Shown: piece after piece, positions 11,426 to 21,358 of the stretch
Layout of the letters: every line of letters begins with the position of its first letter
Numbering within the stretch: the stretch's first letter is position 1
Origin: Thalassia testudinum
Taxonomy: Eukaryota; Streptophyta; Magnoliopsida; Alismatales; Hydrocharitaceae
Reading direction: 5' to 3'
Length of the DNA: 64,000 bases
NCBI GenBank assembly: GCA_037157565.1
Contig: JAZHRO010000013.1
Location: 81,275,501-81,339,500, forward strand
Translations under genes and position numbers: made by a program
The notes under the pieces: generated by a model
What the model was told of the DNA's origin: nothing
Database searches by the model: none
Seen by the model: only the letters and a program-made list of their open reading frames with translations

Positions 11426-11530
11426 TGATTAACAGGTTTTCTCGAAGAAAAGTTAGGGTTTTGAGTAACCTATTGTTGTAGTCGCAAAACTTGTTATCAA
11501 ATAAAATTTACCAAAACTCGAAAGGGAGTC
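11426..11530 (-). mobile_element. LTR fragment G, left part
   Basis: On the plus strand this reads tgattaacaggttttc, then gttagggttttgagtaacc and gtagtcgcaaaacttgttatc. It parallels 21359-21460, the minus-strand LTR end of element C. Element B inserted into it at 11530/11531, and it continues after 19171. Confidence 0.75.
11526..11530. repeat. Target-site duplication of B, left copy
   Basis: GAGTC directly precedes the 5' LTR of B and is repeated exactly at 19171-19175 after its 3' LTR. Five bases is the normal LTR-retrotransposon duplication length. Confidence 0.9.
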
Positions 11531-13236
11531 TGATGTAAACATGTTTACACTACTTAAGATGTCTATTTATGCATGTTCTTAAGCATAGGATTGCATTACA
11601 TACTATAAATATTGCATAACATGCATCATCTTGCATTTAGATTAGTCTGAATAAAATGGAGGTTAATTGTCTCCTTTTATGTTCATGGACAGGGCAAACT
11701 TTTTATCAGGGCCTCGGATCAAGGATCCAACCATACAGATGTGATCAGGGCGACGATTGGAGTTCAACGACTCCAAGATCGCCCTAATCAAACATCTGTA
11801 GCATCAGATAGAGACCGGGGAACCCTAGAAGATCAAGGGCCAAGATGGTGTGAATCCACACTTCAAACAACAAATTTGACTGCACGGATGGATTCAAATT
11901 GACAATCGCAGCCTAACGGGACAAAAATTGACTCAATCCGACAACCGTGGCACCATCTACATCATCCAAAAGATGGACGGCCAAGATGGCACCATGTGGC
12001 ACCATCTCGACTGCCCAAACCGACTTAGTTGATATTGAAGACCACCGTGCGTTAGATCTGGACCGCACGATCTCAATCCAATGGCCATGGACAGCCGCTC
12101 CTCAACTCATCCGCGCGACCATCTCTCCTCCACAGCGTAGTGGGTGAAAGCGTTTACGCGAGCGAACGGCGCGCGTTCGAATCGCGGCGAGAGGCTGCTG
12201 GGGCTTGGGAGAGCGGGCTCCGTGACCGCTCGATTGCGATCGAGTGGTTGTGGGCGCTCAATCCATTTCACGCCGTATCGCACGCCTGCGTGTGACGCGG
12301 GATCGCACGCAGGCGAGCGTGCAGAGGAGGCAGGCGGAGGTGCGAGTTAAGCCGTTCGATCTCACGATCGGATGCTAAGATTCGCAGATCGTGAACTCAC
12401 ATTACACGTGCAAGCAGGCGAGTAGGCGCGCACACTCCGCCACACGTCGCCCATGATGGGGCTTTAGCGACGATTTTACCTGTCACTAAAAACCCCTTAT
12501 TTAATGTTTTGAGATTTAAAAGACTAATCTGCCCTCATTCCTTGCAACTATAAAAGGAGACACCCTCCACGTGAAATTCTAATCGCTTCCTTCTCTTCTC
12601 TCCCTCTCCAAAGCTCAAGAGAAGCTTGTACCACACTTGGGATGCTTCTCGGGAGATAAAGTCAAATTTTCGTCCCCCTTTCAGAAGCAGATCCCGCAAC
12701 GACGATGACGTGCTGCCCCATTCCCATTCTTCCCGCTTCGTTCTCCTTCGTCCTGCTCCGTTCCCTGTCTTCCAGGCGTCGTCCTATCCAGCTCATCCTC
12801 CAAGCGATCGTCGAGGAGGATATCTCTCTCCCCATTCTTTTTACTGCTTTCTAGAGTAGATTTATTGCTTTCTAGTGTAATCATTTCCCCGCTTTCTAGT
12901 CATAATGTTTAGTGTAATGAACAATCCTTCTGATAATGAATTCCATGTTCATTCTACATCTCTTTTTGGTTTTTGTTTGTAATATTCTCACTCTCTCATT
13001 CTCTCTCTCTCTTCTATTTATTGTAAATAGTTAGATAGTTCTAATCAATTAATTTACTTCGTGACAAATAAAACAAACACGTGTTTTTAAATCAAACGTC
13101 TGCCTCCCTGAGTTCGACTTACGATTTCCATTCCAGTATAAATTTTATTTGTTGAACACGAGTTCTTCACTTTCAAACTACAACGATAGGTTTTTCAAAA
13201 CCAAACACGTTAGCGTAGCAACCCGTGCGTTCAACA
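11531..13236 (+). mobile_element. 5' LTR of B
   Basis: It runs from TGATGTAAAC to TTCAACA (TG...CA ends) and is repeated at 17477-19170. It has a TATA box at 12549-12555, a GC-rich U3 part, and a U5 end with the text cctccctgagttcgac at about 13104. ORFs inside (11947-12350, 12626-12859) are only partly kept in the 3' copy and show no recognisable protein. Confidence 0.92.
12549..12555 (+). promoter_or_regulatory. TATA box, 5' LTR of B
   Basis: TATAAAA in gcaactataaaaggag, in the same position as 18482-18488 in the 3' LTR and 2551 in LTR A. It is the likely promoter for element RNA. Confidence 0.65.
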
Positions 13237-13239
13237 TTT

Positions 13240-13257
13240 TGGCGCCGTTGCCGGGAA
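13240..13257 (+). promoter_or_regulatory. Primer-binding site of B
   Basis: TGGCGCCGTTGCCGGGAA lies three bases after the LTR. It complements the 3' end of plant tRNA-Asp(GTC) (…CCCCGGCAACGGCGCCA), the usual minus-strand primer of Athila-type elements. Only the last bases depart from the tRNA. Confidence 0.9.
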
Positions 13258-14315
13258 GGCGACGCTATTTGATTTTTTTTTCACGTTTTACAACTTACGA
13301 ATCGTTTGCCTCACTTCTCTCCTTTCTCATTGTGATTGCAGGTACTCTTTTGAGACGAGCAAAAGCGATAGATTGGAGCAAAGTGTTGTTGAAGGTTCTG
13401 TGAGTTATCCCCCACCTCCCACCCATTAGTTTTCATTTCATCACATAATAACACAAACATCAATCAACCTAGGTGTTCTTATAAACTCTAAGGTTAGTTT
13501 TGTTTGTTTGTTTGACACCCACACCCGCCCCAACCTCCACATAAAAAAAAAATCTCACAAAGGTACACAACCTCATCTGATTTTCAAACTCAATAGGTAA
13601 ATCGATCTTTGGAACCGGTACATAAATCCAAACACATAATTGAGTAGAAATCAGATTAGGTAATCATTTGTGTGCCTAATTAAGTGGTGCAACAGGCCAA
13701 TTGTTTGAGTTGATTGAGCCGCACCACTTCAATTAAAATCAACTCATCAAGTAGCTGCCGCTTAGGTTCAACTTTTAGGGATTTACCAAGCACCCCACAT
13801 TCTTTTAAGTTTTTAAGGAAAACATCTACACCCGTGCTTTCAAAACCTGGTGTGCCAACAAAACTTTATTGAAAACACCTAAAGTTGAATCTTAAGCTAC
13901 TAAGCAAGATTTGAACCTTAAAATTCACCGCATCAAAAATAATCTTGTTTAAAAATCACTGGTTGTGCATGCACACACAAATCAATCAATCATTAAGGGC
14001 ACAACCCAGATAAAGGGCCCATCACATTCCAAAGCACATTCAAACCTAGCTCTAAATAAAACAGAGTAGACGTTGGCCTTAAGGATTCAACTCGCTCTTC
14101 AGAGCCTAGAACGAGATTATTTTCGATTAGTCTATTTCTACTGTTCAATCTGATGTCTAGCTAGGGGAGCAGAATCAAATGATCGCGACTGGGGGGTACA
14201 CTAGGAACCAGACGCACAAGCCGAAGGAAGAACCTTCTCCCCAATCCCTCCTTCTAACTGGTTGGATTGAACAGACAGAAGAAGATCAAATCGTTCCTTT
14301 ATCTCAAGACTGGTT
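13258..14315 (+). mobile_element. Leader of B, noncoding
   Basis: No gene is seen between the PBS and the orphan ORF. The stretch contains texts shared in order with the inverted leader of C (26041-27261), for example gggcacaaccc..gggcccatcaca near 13995-14030 and a stretch around gtagacgttggcc near 14070. It probably holds the RNA packaging and dimer signals, but nothing shows this directly. Confidence 0.6.
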
Positions 14316-16202
14316 GTGGGAGTCTGTAGGTCTTTAGGCTGGCCACTTAAGGATAGGTTTGATTGCTTGTATTGCAGGGTGCCTTTCTTCCTCCTATCTC
14401 TCATTAATCCTTCCACATATTACACACATTCCCGCTCTTTCCCTCCTGTTTTGTATTATCCTCAACATGACGATTATCTTGACTCATACTGTAATTAACC
14501 ATCAATTAGTTGGGATAACTCGGATTGGGGATACAGTTCCGGACGTCCGTGTTGAGGGTCTAACCCTGAACACTATAATTGTGATTTCTATCCTTCTCAG
14601 AGCCACATCGATTATAGATCGTCAACCTTTCATGAACAACCTAATATGATCTACAATCAAGAAGGATACACCAATCCTTACCTTTCCTCTGATTACACTG
14701 TCTTTAGGTCATCACCACCTTTTGGACAATCTGAAATGACCTACTATCAGAAATGGTATAATGAATCTCAATTCGTTAACTCCTATGCACTGATCCCAAA
14801 CCTGCCCAACCCTGAATCAACTCATTTGGTTCAGGGTAACCAGGTTTAAGATAAGGTTTTGGCTAACTTGAGGAATATCATACAATCTTTAGAAGTTCAC
14901 CCAATACCTTGCATTGAGAGATTGGAGCCCCTGATTGAAATGATTGATGATTTGAACAAGTATTTGTTGGATGGCTCCAGGATGTTAAGGATAAGAACCC
15001 GGGTGAGTTTCTCCTTGGGAAGTTAGCAAAATTGAGGATGAGATTTGTGGTTGCTTTAGTTCAATCGTGGGATGATTCCCAGGATGAACTCCCTTCAGGA
15101 GAGCCAATGTCAGAGCCCGCTCAGGCACTTGTTGGGGGGGACACATGTTACGAGGCTGACCAGATTGAATTAGAGCAACCAATTAAGGATAATCTAATTT
15201 CTTCACCTAAGATCCCTGAGCAGGGGTACGAGGAAATGTATGTCTCCATGGGTCAGAAAGTGAGATGATTTTGGGACATACATTAATACGGCTCTTGATT
15301 TCTTTGATTCTGATGGTGAAGGTTCAATTTGCGAAGTCTCACGCGAGTTTACAGAATATGATTTTTGTGAGACAATTGGGCCTGAGGAATCTGATAAATC
15401 ATTTGATAGCCCAATAACTGAAGAAACTGATCTTATTGGGGCTCACATTACGAATCCAGAATCGTATTTTCTGGAGGATTCAATTCAATGCCCTGATTGT
15501 CAGTTACACCCCGTTGAGCTTATCGATGATTCTATTTTTGAGATAATTAGACCCAAGTCAATTCTGATTCAGCCACATCTTTTAGACTTGGAGATTTTAG
15601 ACGGGGTGATTACTATGAAAGAGGTCCCAGAATTTAACATTCTGATTGAGGAGGATAGGAGTTGGGAAGTTCTGATTTGGGAAGTTAACTCCGGAGGAAG
15701 TAGAAGACTGTGTCTATGGGTTCCATTTCATCTGAAACCATCAAATCAAAACCCTTATGACATTTGTTCTAAGGATGTTCAACTCAAGCACACATTCATT
15801 CATTATCCTTTCGAATTCTCTGTCTCCCGACTTTTTGGTCTTGGGTTGCATCCTCATAAATCGCAGGCCCGACCCCGCTTGCATACTGATTTTAGGTTTT
15901 GGGTAATTTTTATCCAGAACCTGAGATATTCTCGATTATGGGGTATGGGTCTGCACCACAATCTGGTCCACATCTGTGGACATCTGCTGGCAGGTCCGAG
16001 GTTTCATCTTTTTATTCCGATTCTGACCTGCACCTGTGAATTCATTATTTCTCTTCTTTGTATAGTGTGCCTAGCTGAAGGCACTAAATTCAGCACGTAT
16101 ATAGTTCTTTTTAGTTTTTATCTCAGAGCGGACCCGACATTCATGCAATTTAGGTGCTTTCTACACTATTCCACTCTATTTTATATTTTTTTAATACAAT
16201 GA
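14316..16202 (+). CDS. Orphan Tyr-rich/acidic ORF of element B (partly broken)
   Basis: I do not recognise this protein. The N-terminal part (frame 3, 14316-14990) is Tyr/Ser/Pro-rich (YYPQHDDYLDSY, MIYNQEGYTNPYLSSDY) with stops near 14496, 14538 and 14847. It then has LANLRNIIQSLE and LEPLIEMIDDLNKYLLDG. After a frameshift, 15032-15268 gives LRMRFVVALVQSWDDSQDE. Frame 3 is then open for 312 codons (15264-16202). That part is acidic (FFDSDGEGS, CETIGPEESDK, FDSPITEETD) and ends with FWVIFIQ, WGMGLHHNLVHICGH and a hydrophobic tail. Element C carries the same protein in the same order (24303-26027). No gag zinc knuckle, protease or RT motif is seen. It may be a diverged gag-like or accessory protein; confidence that it is a real conserved ORF is moderate. 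Confidence 0.55.
15986..16001 (+). other. Palindrome inside the orphan ORF
   Basis: The segment reading ggtccacatctgtggac contains GTCCACA-TC-TGTGGAC, a 7-bp stem with a 2-nt loop. Element C keeps the same palindrome in its own copy (around 24420-24440 on the minus strand). Conservation could be due to the encoded text VHICGH or to RNA structure. Position is approximate within this line. Confidence 0.5.
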
Positions 16203-17476
16203 GGACATTGCATTAGATAGGCATGGGGGGGTGGATATTCATCTTTGAATTTATTCGTCAGCTCTGTAGATTTATTTTATTTTCTTTTATATATAAAAAA
16301 AATTGTGGAATTAGGAAAGAGAACTTGGGTTTAAGAAAATTTTCAATCTTAGGAAATACTACATTATGATCTGAACACAAAGACCCTTCAGGTCTTTGGA
16401 CTTAATCAGCCCGTGTATCCACTAAAATGTGGATTTATTTTTCGAGTCCTCACCATCTTAATTCTATTGTAATTGGAGTAAATAAGTTTGGATGATAAGT
16501 ACACGACTTATCAACCCACCCTCTGATTTGAGGGAACTTTAAGCCTAAAGCATCTACACACTATCTGGTCACTGACTCATTAATCGACGATTCTAACGAA
16601 AATTGGATAGCTAATGAACCTTCTAGGGTGATATGGCTAGCAAGTTATCGTGGGTAACAGCCCATAGGTAGGTTGTCCAGAGTCCAGTCACATGACCTTT
16701 CTCTTTTTGGCTACCTTTAGGTAAATCTTAGACCAGGGAAGCCACCTACTTAAAAAAAGAAGAAGGAAAGTCAAAAAAGAAAGAGAAAAGAAAAGAAAAA
16801 GAAGAGGAGAAAAGAAAAAAAAAGAAATAAGCCACACTTCGCCGCACGAGTATGGCTGGCAGGTCGTCGGTGGTAACCGCTCATCGACCGATTGTCCAGA
16901 CTCAGCTCAATAAATGCACTGAAAATTCCCAAAACACTTAGGAAGAAGAGGCGAAGTAGAATAAACAGGGGAGATATACACTGGATTCACCCTTGTGTTG
17001 ACCCCGTAAAAATAAAAGTAGGGAGAAAGCTACCAGTTGTAAAGATACACCTTTAGGCAGAATTCTCTTTTTAAGGTCACCTAGAGGCATAGAAATCCGA
17101 AGTCTGTTTTAACTACCGATCAACGAGTCTATCACATTCACAATAAGATGCTTAGAACTTAGGGTTCTCATCAAATCTTGGGTGAGTTGGATGGCCGTAG
17201 AAAGCCACTCTTAAACCCTAAAACTTGAAAATCCAAAAAATTAGAAAAAGGGAAAAAGAGAAAAAATAAAATTTTCTTTAAATAAGGTGACGGCTTGAGG
17301 CGGTCTGCATTTTGGTAGATACTTGAGTACTATTGTGTCTTTGAAAGTTTAGATCCTAAGTAAACATTTTCTTAATGATTGAAAATAACTCAAGCCCAAA
17401 TAATCCAGCCTGATTCCTTTATAAATAGCATGTAGCTTTTTTTGCTAGGGACTAGCAAAAGATAGGCATGGGGGTA
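16203..17476 (+). mobile_element. 3' noncoding region of B
   Basis: This begins right at the ORF stop with gaggacattgcatt and aggcatgggggggtgg (16201-16234). It has A/G-rich tracts (16750-16830), the duplicated TATGGCT module (16630-16691, 16848-16910), the GGGGAGATATACACTGG block with CCCTTGTGTTGACCCCG (16968-17035), and the hairpin plus PPT (17441-17476). No gene is seen. Confidence 0.8.
17441..17476 (+). promoter_or_regulatory. PPT with perfect hairpin, element B
   Basis: tttgctag gga ctagcaaa forms a perfect stem, followed by agataggcatgggggta directly against the LTR start at 17477. It is almost identical to the inverted copy in C (22922-22958). Confidence 0.8.
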
Positions 17477-19170
17477 TGATGTAAACATGTTTACACAACT
17501 TAAGATGTCTATTTATGCATGTTCTTAAGCATAGGATTGCATTACATACTATAAATATTGCATAACAAGCATCATCTTGCATTTAGATTAGTTTGAATAA
17601 AATGGAGGTTAATTATCTCCTTTTATGTTCATGGACAAGGAAAACTTTCTATCGGGGCCTCGGATCGAGGATCCAACCGTATAGATGTGATCAGGGCGAC
17701 GATTGGAGTTCAACGACTCCAAGATCACCCCAATCAGACATCTGTAGCATCAGATAGAGACTGGGGAACTCTAGAAGATCAAGGGCCAAGATGGTGTGAA
17801 TCCACACTTCAAATGACAAATTCAACCGCACGGATGAATTCGAATCGACGATTGCAGCCTAACGGCATGAAAATCGGCTCAATCCGACAACTGTGGCACC
17901 ATTTACATCATCCAGAAGATGGACGGCCAAGATGGCGCCACATGGCGCCATCTCGACCGCCCAAACTGGCCCAGCTGATCTTGAAGACCGCTGTACGTTA
18001 GATCTGGACCGCACGATCGTGATCCAACGGGTATGGACAGTCGCTCCTCAACTCATCCGTGCGACCATCTCTCCTCCACAACGCAGTGGGCGAAAGCGTT
18101 TATGCGAGCGAGCGGCGCGCGTTTGAATTGCGGCGAGCAGCTGCTGGGGCACCGGAGAGCGAGCTTCGCGATCGCTCAATCGCGATCGAGTGGCTGTGGG
18201 TGCTCAATCCATTTCACACCGTATTGCACAGCCGCGTGTGACGCAGGATTGCACGCAGGCAAGCATGCAGAGGAGGCGGGTAGAGCCGTTAGTTAAGTTG
18301 TTCGATCGTAAGATTCGCAGATCGTGAACATGCATTACACGTGTGAGCAAGCGAGAGGGCGCGCGTGCTTCGCCACACGTTGCCCATGATGGGGCTTTAG
18401 CGACGATTTTATCCGTCACTGAAGACCCCTTATTTAATGTTTTGAGATTTAAAAGACCAATTTGCCCTCATTCCTTGCAACTATAAAAGGAAATCCTCTC
18501 CACATGAAATTCTCATCCCTTCCTACTCTTCTCTCCTTCTCTAAAGCTCAAGAGAAGCTTGTCCCACACCCGGGATGCTTCTCGCGAGATAAAGTCAAAT
18601 TTTCATCCCCCTTTCGGAAGCGGATCCCGCAACGATGACGACGTGCTACCCTGTTCCCGTTCTTCCCACTTCGTTCTCCTTCGTCCTGCTCCGTTCCTCC
18701 TCTTCCAGGCACCGTCCCATCCAGCTCGTCCTCCAAGCGACCATTGAGGAGGATATTCTCTCCCCATTCTTTTTACTGCTTTCTAGAGTAGATTTACTGC
18801 TTTCTAGTGTAATCATTTCCCCACTTTCTAGTCGTAATGTTTAGTGTAATGAACAATCCTTCTGATAATGAATTCCATGTTCATTCTACATCTCTTTTTG
18901 GTTTTTGTTTGTAATATTCTCTCACACTCTCTCATTCTCTCTCTCTTCTATTTATTGTAAATAGTTAGATAGTTCTAATCAATTAATTTACTTCGTGACA
19001 AATAAAACAAACGCGTGTTTTTAAATCAAACGTACACCTCCCTGAGTTCGACCTGGGATTTTCATTCTAGTATAAATTTTATTTGTTGAACACTAGTTCT
19101 TCACTTTCAAACTATAACGACAGGTTTTTCAAAACCAAACACGTTAGCATAGCAACCCGTGCATTCAACA
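17477..19170 (+). mobile_element. 3' LTR of B
   Basis: It matches the 5' LTR from TGATGTAAAC to the terminal CAACA, with scattered substitutions and small indels. It has a TATA box at 18482-18488 and is followed by the GAGTC duplication. Confidence 0.92.
18482..18488 (+). promoter_or_regulatory. TATA box, 3' LTR of B
   Basis: TATAAAA in caactataaaaggaaa, matching 12549-12555. In the 3' LTR it would direct read-out transcription into flanking DNA. Confidence 0.55.
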
Positions 19171-19175
19171 GAGTC
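19171..19175. repeat. Target-site duplication of B, right copy
   Basis: GAGTC, identical to 11526-11530. Joining the flanks restores continuous C-type LTR text (ggggagtcccg...gaacacagggaggcgacg style), which confirms the insertion point. Confidence 0.9.
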
Positions 19176-19655
19176 CCGCTTGAACACGGGGAGGCGATGT
19201 TTGTTTCTTGAAATCCGCATTTTGTATTTTGCATTTGCTATTTTTTTTGGCATTTTATGATAGTGTGGGAATAAGCAGAAATATTATCTATATTAAGCTA
19301 TTCTAGAAAGCAGACAAGAACTATTCTACTTGCTAAGTATGAAGGAAGAGAGAGAATCAAAAACTACTTCTAGATAAATGCTTGACAAATGTTGATTACA
19401 AATGCTTCTACACTATGACAGCAGTAAAAGGGAAAGGGGGTAAGAGAAATCCTCTTTGTCCACTACTCGGAGGACGAAGCTATGTTGACGTGGCCCGGAC
19501 GAAGATGTTGAGGAGTTGGAGGTAGGAGAACTACGTCAGAAGATGAGGGGAGGACGGGCGACGTTGCGGCATGATCCGCTTCCTAGAAGGGGGTTGAGAA
19601 GATGGCCGATGAGAGCTCCACGAATAGTGACGAGAGAGTGGAAAATAATTTTTCT
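19176..19655 (-). mobile_element. LTR fragment G, right part
   Basis: The text cttgaacacggggaggcgatgttt parallels 21468-21492 (U5 region of the C LTR, inverted). It then runs through a degenerate LTR body with a GA-rich part (19500-19640). It is much shorter than a full C-type LTR, so it is truncated where the Copia fragment begins. No gene is seen. Confidence 0.6.
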
Positions 19656-19663
19656 TTACTCTA

Positions 19664-20582
19664 GTGGAGGCATTTTATGAAGGCATCTTTATTGGCTATT
19701 CAACAAGAAGAAAAGCTTATCGAGTCTTTAATACAAGGACTTTTGTTGTAGAAGAATCCTTGCATGTTTCATTTGATGAAACAACTTTAGGAGAGCTAGA
19801 ACCAAATCATCTAGAGTCTGATGATGAGGATACCCCCTTCATTGATGTATCAAATATGGTAGATGCACGAAATGTACATGATCTTCCAAAAGAATGGGTA
19901 CACCACAAGGATCACCCTCAAGATCAAATTATAGGTGATATTGAACAAGGTGTAAAAACTCGATCTCATTTTAGAGCCGATTTTGTCCTGAATGCCTTTG
20001 TTTCTCAACTTGAATCCAAGAAAGTTGATGAGGCATTAAAGGATTAGTCATGGGTTGTAGCTATGCAAGAGGAGCTACTCCAATTTATAAGGAACAATGT
20101 ATAGGACTTAGTACCCACTCCTGAGGGTAATTCCATTATTGGAACCAAGTGGGTGTTCCAAAATAAATTGGATGAATTTGGTTAAGTAATCAAGAATAAG
20201 GCCAGACTCGTAGCTCAAGGCTATAACCAACAGGAGGGAATTGACTTTGATGAGACATTTGATCCTGTTGCTTGGTTGGAGTCCATTCGGATGCTACTTT
20301 CCTTTGCAAATGCAAAGGGCTTTAAATTATTTCAAATGGATGTCAAAAGTTCTTTTCTTAATGGCTATATTAAGGAAGAAGTTTATGTTCATTAGCCTCC
20401 CAGGTTCGAGGACCCAGCATACCCAGAGCATGTATTCAAGCTCAATAAGGCATTATATGGACTTAAACAAGCTCCTAGGGCCTGGTATGATAAATTTAGG
20501 TCCTTCCTTCTCCAGCATGGATATAGAATTGGAGTTGTTGATTCAACTCTTTTTGTAAAGGAAGAAGGAAATGACATCCTGT
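19664..20582 (+). pseudogene. Ty1/Copia reverse transcriptase fragment
   Basis: The fragment starts with EAFYEGIFIGYSTRRKAYRVFN (the region between integrase and RT in Copia pol) and continues through SWVVAMQEELLQF and IIGTKWVFQNKLDE. Further on are [49 protein letters not shown] and DSTLF, the standard order of the Copia RT domain. Stops at about 20047, 20102, 20184 and 20394 make it a pseudogene. Gag, protease, most of integrase, RNase H and the LTRs are missing. It is cut at about 20582, before the catalytic YVDD region, where LINE sequence starts. Confidence 0.85.
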
Positions 20583-21358
20583 TGGGTATTCGGTCACTTA
20601 AGGAGTTTAATGACTCTCTTCTGCTAAAGTAGGCTGTTAAACTATCTGAAGACGATGGGAAGATCTGGTCGAATTTGATCAAAGATTCCTATGGAAATTC
20701 TCATGTGACACGATGCACAACCACTCCTACCTGCCCCTCACCGTTCTGGAGTTCGGTTTGGAGGGCCCTACAAGAAAAGTGGATAAACTTTATCCCTATT
20801 TTGGGGGATGGGCAGCATTTTTCCTTTTGGAATGACTGGTGGTCAAATCTGGGTGTCCTGAGAGAGGCATATTCAAGAGCATATGCTGCAGCACTAGATT
20901 GGAGGGCCACGGTCAGTGAGTGCTGGGACAACGTGAATGGCAAATGGGATATTTCCGAGGGTAATTTGCATGAAGGAGGAAAGACCCATGAGGAGCAGGT
21001 GCGGCTGTTGGCTGACATTCAAGCTTTTCAGCTGGTGGGTGGAGTGGATAATTTCTATTGGAAACATGGGTTATTTTCTCCATCACGAGCTTATAAAATT
21101 ATGGTTGGCAGTAGGGACGATGGCCCATCTGATCTAGATAGGCAATACGTTAAGATTTAGCAACTAAAGCTTCCCCTAAAAGTAAAAATATTCTTGTGGT
21201 TATGTCGAAGAGATGGGCTTATCACGGGCGAGCTGAGACAAGAAAGAATGGGGATCTCGACTCAAAATTGCCCACTTTGCGAATTTCCAACTGATAGCAA
21301 TGTGCATCGCTTCTCCTCTTGCTTGGTGTCTGATCAGGTTGGGAGGGGAGTTTGTGGG
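20583..21358 (+). pseudogene. LINE pol 3' fragment (zf-RVT region)
   Basis: The reading frame gives GIRSLKEFNDSLLLK, SSVWRALQEKW, ILGDGQHFSFWNDWW and FYWKHGLFSPSRAYKI. After one TAG it reads LKLPLKVKIFLWLCRRDGLITGE and CPLCEFPTDSNVHRF. This is the C-terminal zinc-binding region (C-P-L-C and the trailing H/C) of plant non-LTR reverse transcriptases, downstream of the polymerase core. The 5' part is replaced by Copia sequence at 20582 and the 3' end is cut by element C at 21359. It is not functional. Confidence 0.85.

Larger units (their letters stand above)
11531..19170 (+). mobile_element. Complete non-autonomous gypsy element B
   Basis: This 7,640-bp element has a 5' LTR (11531-13236), PBS (13240-13257), leader, an orphan ORF, a 3' noncoding region, PPT and 3' LTR (17477-19170), with flanking GAGTC duplications. 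The internal part is about 4.2 kb and shows no reverse transcriptase, integrase or recognisable gag. Its PBS matches the tRNA-Asp type, and its PPT and 3' modules match Athila-like F and H, so it could be mobilised by them; that is inference. The two LTRs look a few percent diverged by eye, so insertion is not very recent. It sits in LTR fragment G, inside the 3' LTR of F. Confidence 0.92.

Noticed and set aside
11947..12859. ORFs in the 5' LTR of B and their relatives at 17687-18844
   Set aside because: The two LTR copies differ in frame and stops; similarity only reflects LTR identity.
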